From positions 1-64,000 of the forward strand of contig CAZJFH010000011.1 of the NCBI GenBank assembly GCA_964545205.1: 64,000 nt of DNA, given 5' to 3'. Position 1 is the first letter of the stretch. The number at the start of each line of letters is the position of its first letter. This document shows positions 1 through 9,952 of the stretch, piece after piece. The notes beneath the pieces were generated by a model. It saw only the letters and a list, made by a program, of their open reading frames with translations, made no database searches and was not told the DNA's origin. Position numbers and translations under genes: made by a program. The DNA comes from CAZJFH01 sp964545205. Its GTDB lineage: Bacteria > Pseudomonadota > Alphaproteobacteria > Rhodospirillales > Magnetospirillaceae.

Positions 1-1148
<1,148 letters not shown>

Positions 1149-1156
1149 TGCCGGCA

Positions 1157-1229
1157 TCCGGGGGCGCGCGCTTCGCAACGAAGCGCGCGTCTCCGGACGC
1201 GCTCAGGGCCGCGGGTCTGGAGACCCGCG
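1157..1229. terminator. Stacked hairpins between convergent groEL and the small membrane gene
   Basis: An 11-bp perfect stem (1165-1175 with 1179-1189, loop CAA) sits inside a weaker outer stem TCCGG/CCGGA (1157-1161, 1193-1197). A second hairpin (1210-1229, GCGGGTCT/AGACCCGC) follows directly. There is no long T run, so this may be a bidirectional structured terminator or simply a dispersed palindromic repeat; the second hairpin recurs at 56.25 kb. Confidence 0.55.
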
Positions 1230-1232
1230 CTC

Positions 1233-1412
1233 CTATTTCTCCGTCTCTCCGTCCCCCTTGGGCCGCGACAGCCAGAAACCGGCCCACAGCAACGCCATCG
1301 CCGCGATCAGCGCGACGGCGAAGCCGGTCCAGGAGCCCATCAGGAACGGCAGCATGATCATCAGCACCGCGGCGCCGGACCACACCAGGATGGCGGTCGC
1401 GCTGCCCTTCAT
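1233..1412 (-). CDS. Small two-segment membrane protein (59 aa)
   Basis: A 59-residue protein, almost entirely two hydrophobic segments (about residues 5-25 and 29-48) with a charged tail ending RPKGDGETEK. The ATG overlaps the stop codon of the multicopper oxidase by one base (TGATG), which implies translational coupling and co-transcription with it. No family recognised. By position it could be a membrane partner of the periplasmic oxidase, but nothing in the sequence shows metal ligands (no Cys or His). Reality is supported by the coupling and by coherent membrane topology; function is unknown. Confidence 0.6.
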   Translation of the reverse strand: MKGSATAILVWSGAAVLMIMLPFLMGSWTGFAVALIAAMALLWAGFWLSRPKGDGETEK

Positions 1413-2815
1413 CACGCCACCCGCAGCACGGCCATCATGCCGCTTTCCTGGTGCTCCAGCACGTGGCAGTGCAGCATCCAGTCGCCGGGATTGTCGGCGA
1501 CCAGGGCGACCTCGGCGCGCTCGCCGGGCATCAGCAGCACGGTGTCGCGCCACGGCCGGTGCGGGGCGGTCAGCACCTGGAAATGGTGGCCGTGCAGGTG
1601 CATCGGGTGCGGCCAGCGGGTGTCGTTGACGAAGGCGATGCGATAGCTGCGGCCGTGGTTCATCGTGAACAGCGGCTCCAGGTGATGGCCCTTGAAGGCG
1701 GTGCCGTTGACCGTCCACGCCATGCCGTGGCGCTGGACCATCTCGCGCAGGCCCATCGTCTCGCCGTCGACGACGCCTTCGCGCAAGGATCCCATGGCGC
1801 CGCCCTCGACCTTGATCTCCAGCGCCTCCGCCGCGTCGAGGTCGGGCGCGGCGAGCGGGTTGGGGGCGAGCTTCGGCAGGGCGGCCGGGCTGGCGCGCAG
1901 CGGCGCTTCCGACGCGTAGGCGATGACGCCGAGCTCGCTCGGCGCGCGCTGGTAGAAGTCGTCGGTCACCGCATGGCGGCTGCCGGGCTCGGCGGTGAGG
2001 TCGAGGATCAGGTCGGCGCGCATCCCCGGCCCGAGCACCAGCCCGTCGGCCGAATGCGGCGCCACCGGCTGGCCGTCGAGCGCCACGACCTGCGGCGAAT
2101 GGCCGGCGAAGCGCGGGCGGAACAGCCGCGCGTTGGCGACGTTGACCAGCCGCAGGCGGACGCGCTCGCCGGCGCGGCCGGCCAGCGTCTCGCCGGCGCG
2201 GCCGTTGACGGTGACCAGATTGCCCATGCGCCCGCCATGGGTGGCGTCGTGCAGGTTGCCGAAATCCTCGGCCAGCGCCGCGCCGGCGATGCGCCAGTCG
2301 TCGATCACCCAGACGACGTCGCGGTCGACCTCGGGCGGCTCGGCCTCGTCGACGATCAGCACGCCGGACAGGCCGCGGTCGAGCTGCTCGGCGCTGCCGA
2401 GATGCGGGTGGTACCAGTAGGTGCCGGCGTCGGGCAGGGCGAAGTCGTAGAGGAACTCGCCGCCGGGCTCGATCGGCGGCTGGGTCAGGTGCGGCACGCC
2501 GTCCATCGCGTTGGGCAGCCGCAGGCCGTGCCAGTGCACCGTCGTCGGCTGCGGCAGCGCGTTCCTCACCAGGACCCGCAGCCGCTCGCCCTGGCGGTGG
2601 CGCAAGGTCGGGCCGGGCACGGCGCCGTCGTAGCCCCAGGCGTCGAGCGGCCGGCGCGGCGGCCCGAACAGCGGTGCGCCGGCCGGACCGGCGGTCAGCA
2701 CGCGCGGCGGCGCCTCGGCGGCGAAGGCCGGCAGGGCGGGCAGGGCCAGGGCGGCGCCCGAGAGGGCGAGGAACTGGCGGCGGGTGGGAGCGAGGGGCAA
2801 GGGTGTCGTCTCCAT
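1412..2815 (-). CDS. Tat-exported multicopper oxidase (laccase/CueO-like)
   Basis: Periplasmic multicopper oxidase, 467 aa, expected to oxidise a phenolic or metal substrate while reducing O2 to water. The N-terminus holds a twin-arginine signal (TRRQFLALSG, residues 11-20, then a hydrophobic stretch to about 32). All four copper motifs are visible: HWHG at 94-97, YHPHLG, HPMHLHGHHF and the C-terminal HCHVLEHQESGM, so the T1 and T2/T3 centres look intact. Three cupredoxin domains fit the length. It lies 3 bp downstream of the M1 peptidase gene and is coupled to the small membrane gene. I do not see the methionine-rich insert of E. coli CueO, so copper tolerance specifically is only a possibility. 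Confidence 0.9.
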   Translation of the reverse strand: METTPLPLAPTRRQFLALSGAALALPALPAFAAEAPPRVLTAGPAGAPLFGPPRRPLDAWGYDGAVPGPTLRHRQGERLRVLVRNALPQPTTVHWHGLRLPNAMDGVPHLTQPPIEPGGEFLYDFALPDAGTYWYHPHLGSAEQLDRGLSGVLIVDEAEPPEVDRDVVWVIDDWRIAGAALAEDFGNLHDATHGGRMGNLVTVNGRAGETLAGRAGERVRLRLVNVANARLFRPRFAGHSPQVVALDGQPVAPHSADGLVLGPGMRADLILDLTAEPGSRHAVTDDFYQRAPSELGVIAYASEAPLRASPAALPKLAPNPLAAPDLDAAEALEIKVEGGAMGSLREGVVDGETMGLREMVQRHGMAWTVNGTAFKGHHLEPLFTMNHGRSYRIAFVNDTRWPHPMHLHGHHFQVLTAPHRPWRDTVLLMPGERAEVALVADNPGDWMLHCHVLEHQESGMMAVLRVA

Positions 2816-2818
2816 ACC

Positions 2819-4747
2819 TTACAGAACCTTGCGCAACGGGCTGTCGCCGACCGGCCAGACGCCCTTGCCGGTGACCTTGCGCCCCTGCAGCGTCAGCCAG
2901 CTTTCGCGGCCGTAATGGGGCAGCGGCCGCAGCATCGCCTCGAGCGCTTCGGCGTCGGCGGCCTCGACCACCAGCACCGGGCCGGCGTCGCGCCGCGCCA
3001 CCCAGGCGCGGCCGCTGCCGATCGGCGGCGGCTCGCGGTCGAGATCGAGCTTCGGCAGCAGTTTGTCGAGCTGGCCGCTGGTCCCTATGACCAGCAGCGG
3101 TCCGTCGTGATCGGTGCCGGCGGTGGCGCCGGGGCGGTCGAGCAGGCGCTCCGACAGCGCCTTGGCGGCCTCGGCCGCGTCGCCCTCGGCGGCGATCAGC
3201 ACGCCGGCCTCCTCGGCCAGGGTGACGTCGCGGAAGGTCGGCGGCGCCTCGCCGGGCGCCAGGCGGCGGAACAGCTCGGTCTCGGGATCGACGGCCACCG
3301 CGGTCGGCTTGGCCATCGTCGGATAGCTGGCGGCGCCCTCGGTGCCGGCGAGGTCGAGATGCACGCGCTGCGGCCCGGCCTCGGTCTCGATCACCAGCGG
3401 CACCCTGACGTCCCAGCCCGGCGCCGGCTGGGTCAGGCGCACGGTGGTGCGCCAGCGGCCGTCGCCGTCGGGCTCGGCCGTCGCGGCGGCCAGGGTCAGC
3501 GCCGGCGCGCCGGGGCGCTCCAGCCACTGCGCGAAGAAGCCGCCCAGGTCGCGGCCCGAGGCCTTCTCGAAGGCGGCGCGCAGGTCGCCCCAGTCGGCGG
3601 TGCCGAAGGCGTGATTGTCCCAGAAGGTGCGGATGCCGCGCCAGAACGCCTCGTCGCCGATCTCGCCGCGCAGCATGTGGAAGATGCCCGCGACCTTGTT
3701 GTAGCCGACCACCTGCGCGGCGTCGTGCTCCTTCGAGCGGAAGGCGGTGACCGGCACGTCGCGGCCCTCGGGCAGCGCGGCGTAGTCGCGCAGCCAGTTC
3801 AGCCGCATCTGGCGCTGCTTTTCGGGCGTCGCCAGGCCGTAATCGGCCATGTAGGTGGTCAGGCCCTCGGCCCAGTTGCCGGCTTCGTATTTCGGCTCGA
3901 CGGCGTTGCCCCACCAGTTGTGCAGGATCTCGTGCGGCAGCGACTGGCCCTTGATGAACGGCAGCGGCAGGATGCGGCGGTCGATGTAGGTCAGGCCGGG
4001 AAAGCCGAGCCCCACCGGCAGCGGCGCCGAGACGATGTGGAAGGCGTCGTAGGGATAGCCGCCGACGCGCTGGGCGAAGCGCTCGATCACGCCGGCCGAG
4101 AAGGCGAGGTAGTCCTCGCCGAGTTCGCGCGGCAGCCCGGGATGCAGCCAGGCCCGCAGGTGCAGGCCGTCGCGGCGATGCTCGACGATCTGGTAGGGGC
4201 CCGCGAACAGCGACGGCGGCTCCATCGGCCGCGGGCTGGCGTAGGTGGCGCGGTAACGCTCGGGCCCGTCGGTCTCGTCCTGAAGCGCCCCGGTGGCGAC
4301 CGCCTTGAACGGCGCCGGCGTGCTGACGGTGACGCGGTAGTCGACCTCGCGGGCGCCGAAATCGGGAATCCAGCCCGACCACGCCGGCAGGAAGGCGCCC
4401 TCGGGCCCGGCGACCGGGCGGTCGGGGCCGGCGGCGCCGCCCTCGGCCGGCGGCGACAGCGTGCCGCGGTACTGGATCACGACGCTGCGGACCTCGTCCG
4501 GCAACCGGTAGAGACCGTTCATGCCGCTGGGCTCGGCGGCGCGGCCGTCGATCTTCATCGCCACGATCTCGAGCGCCGGGTCGAGGCGGAAGCCGGCCCA
4601 GCCGCCCGCGGGAAGGGTGACGTGATCGACGGCTTCGATGCGGCCGGCGGCCGGGTCGATGCGGACGTCGATCTCGTGGCGCGGGGCCTCGGCGAGGGCG
4701 GCCGCGGGGGCCGTCAGGAGCAGCAGGGTGGGGATTAGTCGGCGCAT
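2819..4747 (-). CDS. M1-family (gluzincin) metallopeptidase, exported
   Basis: 642-aa protein with a Sec signal peptide (residues 1-19, ending AAALA), so probably periplasmic. The zinc site is HEILHNWWGN followed by GNWAEGLTTYMADY; the third ligand Glu comes after 17 residues rather than the 18 of classical M1 aminopeptidases, a spacing I associate with an M1-like branch carrying the GNWxEG motif. Upstream GFPGLTYID takes the place of the classical GxMEN substrate loop, so exact peptide specificity is unclear. The last ~150 residues form a poorly conserved C-terminal region. First gene of a likely three-gene unit with the multicopper oxidase and small membrane protein, divergent from putA with a 122-bp shared upstream region. 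Confidence 0.85.
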   Translation of the reverse strand: MRRLIPTLLLLTAPAAALAEAPRHEIDVRIDPAAGRIEAVDHVTLPAGGWAGFRLDPALEIVAMKIDGRAAEPSGMNGLYRLPDEVRSVVIQYRGTLSPPAEGGAAGPDRPVAGPEGAFLPAWSGWIPDFGAREVDYRVTVSTPAPFKAVATGALQDETDGPERYRATYASPRPMEPPSLFAGPYQIVEHRRDGLHLRAWLHPGLPRELGEDYLAFSAGVIERFAQRVGGYPYDAFHIVSAPLPVGLGFPGLTYIDRRILPLPFIKGQSLPHEILHNWWGNAVEPKYEAGNWAEGLTTYMADYGLATPEKQRQMRLNWLRDYAALPEGRDVPVTAFRSKEHDAAQVVGYNKVAGIFHMLRGEIGDEAFWRGIRTFWDNHAFGTADWGDLRAAFEKASGRDLGGFFAQWLERPGAPALTLAAATAEPDGDGRWRTTVRLTQPAPGWDVRVPLVIETEAGPQRVHLDLAGTEGAASYPTMAKPTAVAVDPETELFRRLAPGEAPPTFRDVTLAEEAGVLIAAEGDAAEAAKALSERLLDRPGATAGTDHDGPLLVIGTSGQLDKLLPKLDLDREPPPIGSGRAWVARRDAGPVLVVEAADAEALEAMLRPLPHYGRESWLTLQGRKVTGKGVWPVGDSPLRKVL

Positions 4748-4869
4748 GGACCTTCGGGCGGCTGGTGGGCGGGCTCGGCCGCGCCAGGATAATCCGGCTT
4801 GCGCCGGCCTGTCGCGCTCGACACATTACTTGGGAAGGCCGCAGCCTCCTACAAAGAGAGTGTTGCCCG

Positions 4870-7800
4870 ATGATTTTCGACCGCCCGCCGCCGCCGCCCG
4901 AACCGTCGCGCCAGCGCATCCGGGACCGGCATTACGGGGACGAGACGGCCTGCGTCGACGAGTTGCTCGACGTCGCCCACCAGCCGGGCACCATCCGCCG
5001 CCGCGTGCTGGCCGACGCCCGCCGCCTGGTCGACGGCGTGCGCAGGCGCGAACCCAGCGGCCTCGACGCCTTCCTGCACGAATACCGGCTGTCGACGCCC
5101 GAGGGCGTCGTGCTGATGTGCCTGGCCGAGGCGCTGTTGCGCATCCCCGACGCCGAAACCCGCGACCGGCTGATCCGCGACAAGATCGGCGGCGCCGACT
5201 GGAGCCGCCACGTCGGCCGCAGCGACAGCCTGTTCGTCAACGCCTCGACCTGGGCGCTGATGCTGACCGGCCGGGTGGTGCGCCTCGACGAGGGCGCTCT
5301 CAAGGGCGATTCCAGCCGCGTGCTCGGGCGGCTGATCGCCCGCTCGGGCGAGCCGGTGATCCGCCAGGCGGTGATGCGGGCGATGCGCATCATGGGCCGC
5401 CAGTTCGTGATGGGCCGCACCATCGCCGAGGCGCTGGAGCGCGCCGAGGAGGGCGAGCGGCGCGGCTATCGCCATTCCTTCGACATGCTGGGCGAGGCGG
5501 CGCGCACCGCCGCCGACGCCGAGCGCTACGTCGCCGCCTATGCCGACGCCATCGGCGCCATCGGCCGCGCCTCGGCCGGCCGCGGCCCGATCGCCGGTCC
5601 CGGCATCTCGGTCAAGCTCTCGGCGCTGCATCCGCGCTACGAGTTCGCCCAGGCCGACCGCGCCATGGCCGAGCTGCTGCCGCGACTGCGCCGGCTGGCG
5701 CTGCTCGCCAAGGAGCAGGACATCGGCCTGTGCGTCGACGCCGAGGAGGCCGACCGGCTGGAAATCTCGCTGGACCTGATCGAGGCGGCCTTCGCCGATC
5801 CGGCGCTGGCCGGCTGGCACGGCTTCGGCCTGGCGGTGCAGGCCTATCAGAAGCGCGCCCCGGCGGTGATCGACTGGCTGGCCGAGCTGGCGCGCCGTCA
5901 CGGCCGCCGGCTGCAGGTGCGCCTGGTCAAGGGCGCCTACTGGGACACCGAGATCAAGCGGGCGCAGGAGCGCGGCCTGCCCGGCTATCCGGTGTTCACG
6001 CGCAAGGTCAACACCGACGTCGCGTGGCTGGCCTGCTGCCGTCGCCTGCTGGCGGCGCCCGACGCTTTCTATCCGCAGTTCGCCACCCACAACGCCCACA
6101 GCCTGGCCTTCGCCCGCAATCTCGCGGCACCCGAGCAGGATTACGAGTTCCAGCGCCTGCACGGCATGGGCGAGGACCTCTACGACCAGGTCGTCAAGCC
6201 CGAAGGCGGCGCCGCCTGCCGGGTCTACGCCCCGGTCGGCAGCCACGAGGACCTGCTGCCCTATCTGGTGCGCCGGCTGCTGGAGAACGGCGCCAACACC
6301 TCGTTCGTCAACCGCATCGCCGACGCCGACGCCCCGGTCGAGGAGCTGATCGCCGATCCGGCCGAGAAGGCGGCGCGCCTGCGCGCCTCGCCGCATCCGG
6401 GCATCCGCCTGCCGGCCGACACCTACCAGCCCGAACGGCGCAATTCGCGCGGCGTCGACCTCGCCGCGCCCGACGCGCTGGCGCCGCTGGCGGAGGCGAT
6501 GGCGGCGGCGGGGGCGAAGGGTTGGCGCGCCGGGCCGCTGGTCTCCGGCCGCCCGGGCGCGGGGAGCGGCGCGCGGCCGGCGCTCGATCCCGCCGACCGC
6601 CGCCGCCAGGTCGGCGAGGTGACGGATTCCGGCGACGCCGACGTCGACGCGGCGCTGACCGCGGCCGTGCGCTCGGCGCCGGCCTGGGACGCGGTGGTCG
6701 CCAACGACCGCGCCGCCGTGCTCGACCGCGCCGCCGACCTGTACGAGGAACACGCCGCCGAACTGATGGCGCTGTGCGTGCGCGAGGCCGGCAAGACCAT
6801 CCCCGATTCCGTCGCCGAAGTCCGCGAGGCGGTCGACTTCCTGCGCTACTACGCCGCCCGCGCCCGCGCCGATTTCGCCGAGCCGCGCGACCTGCCCGGT
6901 CCGACCGGGGAGAGCAACCGCCTGGCCCTGCACGGGCGCGGCGTCTTCGCCTGCGTCAGCCCGTGGAACTTCCCGCTGGCGATCTTCACCGGCCAGGTCG
7001 CCGCCGCGCTGGCCGCCGGCAACGCGGTGGCCGCCAAGCCGGCCGAGCAGACGCCGCTGATCGCCCAGCGCGGCGTCGAGCTGCTGTACGAGGCCGGCGT
7101 GCCGCCGCAGGTGCTGCACCTGCTGCCCGGCGACGGCGCCGTCGTCGGCGCCCGCCTGGTCGCCGATCCGCGCGTCGCCGGCGTCGCCTTCACCGGCGGC
7201 ACCGACACGGCGCGGGCGATCAACCGCAGCCTGGCCGCGCGCGAGGGGCCGATCGTGCCGTTCATCGCCGAGACCGGCGGTCTGAACGCGATGATCGTCG
7301 ACTCGTCGGCGCTGCCCGAGCAGGTCGTCGCCGACGTGCTGATCTCGGCGTTCCAGAGCGCCGGCCAGCGCTGCTCGGCGCTGCGGCTGCTGTTCGTGCA
7401 GGCCGACGCCGCCGACCGCGTGCTGAGGATGCTGGCCGGCGCCATGGACGAGCTGCGCATCGGCGATCCGGCGCTGCTGGCGACCGACGTCGGCCCGGTG
7501 ATCGACGAGGAGTCGCGGGGCATGCTGCGGGCCCATGCCGAGCGCCTGGGCGGGTTCGCCAAGCCGGTGCGGGTGCTCGACCTGCCGAAGGACTGCGCCC
7601 ACGGCACCTTCTTCGCGCCGCAGGCCTGGGAGCTGGACAGGGCCGAGGTGCTGGAGCGCGAGGTGTTCGGGCCGATCCTGCATGTCGTGCGCTGGTCGGC
7701 CGACCGGCTCGACGCGGTGCTGGACTCGATCGCCGCCGCCGGCTACGGCCTGACGCTGGGCATCCACAGCCGGGTCGATTCGACGATCCGCCACGTCACC

Positions 7801-8019
7801 CGGCGGGCGCGGGTCGGCAACATCTACGTCAACCGCTCGATGATCGGCGCCGTCGTCGGCACGCAGCCGTTCGGCGGCGAGGGACTGTCGGGCACCGGCC
7901 CCAAGGCCGGCGGCCCCCATTATCTGCTTCGCTTCGCCACCGAGCGCACCCTGTCGGTCAACACCGCCGCCGCCGGCGGCAACGCCGCGCTGCTGTCGCT
8001 GAACGACGACAGCCCGTAG
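4870..8019 (+). CDS. putA: Bifunctional proline dehydrogenase / P5C dehydrogenase PutA
   Basis: Oxidises L-proline to glutamate in two steps: FAD-dependent proline dehydrogenase, then NAD-dependent delta-1-pyrroline-5-carboxylate dehydrogenase. In the N-terminal half the PRODH barrel shows GPGISVKLSALHPRYE, RLVKGAYWDTEIKRA and FATHNAHSLAFA. The aldehyde dehydrogenase half shows SPWNFPLAIFTGQ, GVAFTGGTDTARA and the catalytic Cys in SAGQRCSALR. At 1049 aa it is a short PutA: no N-terminal ribbon-helix-helix DNA-binding domain and no long C-terminal extension, so it should not autoregulate. ATG at 4870 is preferred because of the purine-rich AGAGAG nine bases upstream; an earlier in-frame ATG at 4765 adds unconserved residues. 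Confidence 0.96.
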   Translation: MIFDRPPPPPEPSRQRIRDRHYGDETACVDELLDVAHQPGTIRRRVLADARRLVDGVRRREPSGLDAFLHEYRLSTPEGVVLMCLAEALLRIPDAETRDRLIRDKIGGADWSRHVGRSDSLFVNASTWALMLTGRVVRLDEGALKGDSSRVLGRLIARSGEPVIRQAVMRAMRIMGRQFVMGRTIAEALERAEEGERRGYRHSFDMLGEAARTAADAERYVAAYADAIGAIGRASAGRGPIAGPGISVKLSALHPRYEFAQADRAMAELLPRLRRLALLAKEQDIGLCVDAEEADRLEISLDLIEAAFADPALAGWHGFGLAVQAYQKRAPAVIDWLAELARRHGRRLQVRLVKGAYWDTEIKRAQERGLPGYPVFTRKVNTDVAWLACCRRLLAAPDAFYPQFATHNAHSLAFARNLAAPEQDYEFQRLHGMGEDLYDQVVKPEGGAACRVYAPVGSHEDLLPYLVRRLLENGANTSFVNRIADADAPVEELIADPAEKAARLRASPHPGIRLPADTYQPERRNSRGVDLAAPDALAPLAEAMAAAGAKGWRAGPLVSGRPGAGSGARPALDPADRRRQVGEVTDSGDADVDAALTAAVRSAPAWDAVVANDRAAVLDRAADLYEEHAAELMALCVREAGKTIPDSVAEVREAVDFLRYYAARARADFAEPRDLPGPTGESNRLALHGRGVFACVSPWNFPLAIFTGQVAAALAAGNAVAAKPAEQTPLIAQRGVELLYEAGVPPQVLHLLPGDGAVVGARLVADPRVAGVAFTGGTDTARAINRSLAAREGPIVPFIAETGGLNAMIVDSSALPEQVVADVLISAFQSAGQRCSALRLLFVQADAADRVLRMLAGAMDELRIGDPALLATDVGPVIDEESRGMLRAHAERLGGFAKPVRVLDLPKDCAHGTFFAPQAWELDRAEVLEREVFGPILHVVRWSADRLDAVLDSIAAAGYGLTLGIHSRVDSTIRHVTRRARVGNIYVNRSMIGAVVGTQPFGGEGLSGTGPKAGGPHYLLRFATERTLSVNTAAAGGNAALLSLNDDSP

Positions 8020-8107
8020 GAACGTTATGCGCCAACAGTTGCGTTCCGGCTTGATTTCGCTGAGATTGTCCTGATCGGCGTCGAAACGCGCCGTCGCGGG
8101 GACCGGG

Positions 8108-9853
8108 ATGAGCGCGGAACAGGCCTTCGAAATCTATCTCTTCACCAAGGGCAACTGGCGGCTGCACCAGCGGCTGGGCGAATCGGACGGCGGCCGGGAC
8201 CGCGCGATCCGACTCGCCGAGGTCGAGTTCGCCAAGCCGTGGGTCGAAGGCGCCATGGTGGTGCGCGAGGCGTTCGATCCCGACTCCCAGACCTTTTCCG
8301 ACACCAAGGTGTTCCGCCGCGTCAAGCGCCCCGACCTGCCGACGCTCGGCGGCACCCAGCGGATGGGCGGCGGCCGCCCCGTCGCCGCGCCGACGTCGAC
8401 GGCGCCGCCGCGCCCCGCGGCCACCGCCGTCGAACGGCCGACACAGTCCAAGCCGCGCCGCTCCGAGAAAGCGCCGCCGCCGGCGCCCAAGAAGGACGAC
8501 CGCTCGCTGCTGACGCTGCTCAGCGGCCTCGCCAGCAAGGTGGTCGGCGACACCGGCGCGACCGCCGCCACCACCACCGCGCCCAAGAAGGTTCGGCCGG
8601 CCGACGGCGAGCAGAAGGGCGTTCGCATCGGCCGCTACGACATCATCTCGGAGCTCGGCAAGGGCGCGATGGGCGTCGTCTACAAGGCCTACGATCCCGT
8701 CATCGACCGGCTGGTGGCGATCAAGACCATCAACAAGCAGATGGTCGACGAGACCGGCGACGCGCTGTCGCGCCTGCGCCGCGAGGCCCAGTCGGCGGGC
8801 CGGCTGAGCCATCCCAACATCGTCGCCATCTACGACTACGGCGAAAACCAGAAGTTCGCCTACATCGCGATGGAGTACATCGACGGCCGGCCGCTGAGCG
8901 TCGCCATGGCGCAGTCGCCGCCGAGCCTGGCCGAGAGCCTGGGCATCATGCGCCAGGTCCTGGCGGCGCTGGACTACTCGCACGAGCGCAAGGTCGTCCA
9001 TCGCGACATCAAGCCGGCCAACATCATGCTGATGGCCGACGGCACGGTGAAGATCACCGATTTCGGCATCGCCCGGCTGGAAAGCTCGACCATGACCCAG
9101 ACCGGCGCCTTCATGGGCACGCCGGCCTACATGTCGCCGGAGCAGGTCAAGGGCCTGGTCGCCGACGCCCGCTCGGACCTGTTCTCCGCCGCCGTCGTGC
9201 TGTTCGAGATGCTGTCGGGTCAGCGGCCGTTCTCGGGCGCCGGCGCCTCGCTGGTCTACCAGATCCTGCATTCCGAGCCGACAAGGCTGTCGGAGCTGAA
9301 CTCGAAGGTGCCGCCCGCCCTGCAGGCCGTGGTCGAGAAGGGGATGGCCAAGGATCCCGAGGCGCGGTTCGCCACGGCGCGCGAATTCCTGGGCGCGCTC
9401 GACGACGTCATCGACAGCAACCGCAGCGTCAGCGCCAAGCAGCCCGACACCACGTCGCAGAAGAAGGCCTGGTACGAGCGCTGGACCTTCGAGGCCGGGC
9501 GCGAGATCTTCCGCGAGGGCGACGCGGGCGACGCCTGCTACGTCATCGAGACCGGCGCGGTCGAGGTTTTCAAGCGCGATCCGGTCTCGGGCCAGGAGAT
9601 CGTTCTCGCCACCGTCGGCCGCGGCGCGGTGTTCGGCGAGATGGCGCTGATCGACAACCAGCCGCGCATGGCCGGGGTGCGGGCCAAGGAAGACACCGTC
9701 GCGCTGATGATTCCACGCGATTCGTTCCAGGGGCGCCTGGAGAAGCTCGACCCGGTGACGCGGCGTCTGCTCGACACCTTCACCCAGCGAATCCGGTCGC
9801 TGTCGGACGAGGTCGTGCGCCTCAGCAACCGCGGCGACGGCGGCGAAGACTGA
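8108..9853 (+). CDS. Ser/Thr protein kinase with C-terminal cyclic-nucleotide-binding domain
   Basis: 581-aa soluble Hanks-type kinase. Residues 1-73 form a small unassigned domain (FEIYLFTKGNWRLHQR... FDPDSQTF), then a Pro/Ala/Lys-rich linker to about 170. The kinase domain (174-435) has GKGAMGVVYKA, Lys206 in VAIK, HRDIKPAN at 298, DFG at 318 and GTPAYMSPEQ, so it should be active. Residues 458-560 are a cyclic-nucleotide/Crp-like domain with FREGDAGDACYVIETG and VFGEMALIDNQPRMAG. No transmembrane segment and no PASTA repeats. The simplest reading is a cytosolic kinase whose activity responds to a nucleotide ligand; ligand and targets are unknown. A chemoreceptor gene follows 99 bp downstream. 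Confidence 0.93.
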   Translation: MSAEQAFEIYLFTKGNWRLHQRLGESDGGRDRAIRLAEVEFAKPWVEGAMVVREAFDPDSQTFSDTKVFRRVKRPDLPTLGGTQRMGGGRPVAAPTSTAPPRPAATAVERPTQSKPRRSEKAPPPAPKKDDRSLLTLLSGLASKVVGDTGATAATTTAPKKVRPADGEQKGVRIGRYDIISELGKGAMGVVYKAYDPVIDRLVAIKTINKQMVDETGDALSRLRREAQSAGRLSHPNIVAIYDYGENQKFAYIAMEYIDGRPLSVAMAQSPPSLAESLGIMRQVLAALDYSHERKVVHRDIKPANIMLMADGTVKITDFGIARLESSTMTQTGAFMGTPAYMSPEQVKGLVADARSDLFSAAVVLFEMLSGQRPFSGAGASLVYQILHSEPTRLSELNSKVPPALQAVVEKGMAKDPEARFATAREFLGALDDVIDSNRSVSAKQPDTTSQKKAWYERWTFEAGREIFREGDAGDACYVIETGAVEVFKRDPVSGQEIVLATVGRGAVFGEMALIDNQPRMAGVRAKEDTVALMIPRDSFQGRLEKLDPVTRRLLDTFTQRIRSLSDEVVRLSNRGDGGED

Positions 9854-9952
9854 GAGTCGTCGCCTGAGAACTGCCAAAAAATCACCAATGCTCCACGGAT
9901 GCGTGGTTTACTGCGCGCCAACCAACGAATCATTGCCCAGGGGACAAGAGCC

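Noticed and set aside
1233..4919. Very long open frames opposite or alongside real genes, for example over the oxidase/M1 genes and over putA
   Set aside because: They are Arg/Pro/Ala/Gly-rich products of GC-rich third positions, have no domain motifs, and overlap genes with complete family signatures.
9899..9952. ATG at 9899 as the chemoreceptor start
   Set aside because: GTG at 9953 has a properly spaced AGGGGAC and starts directly before the first membrane helix.
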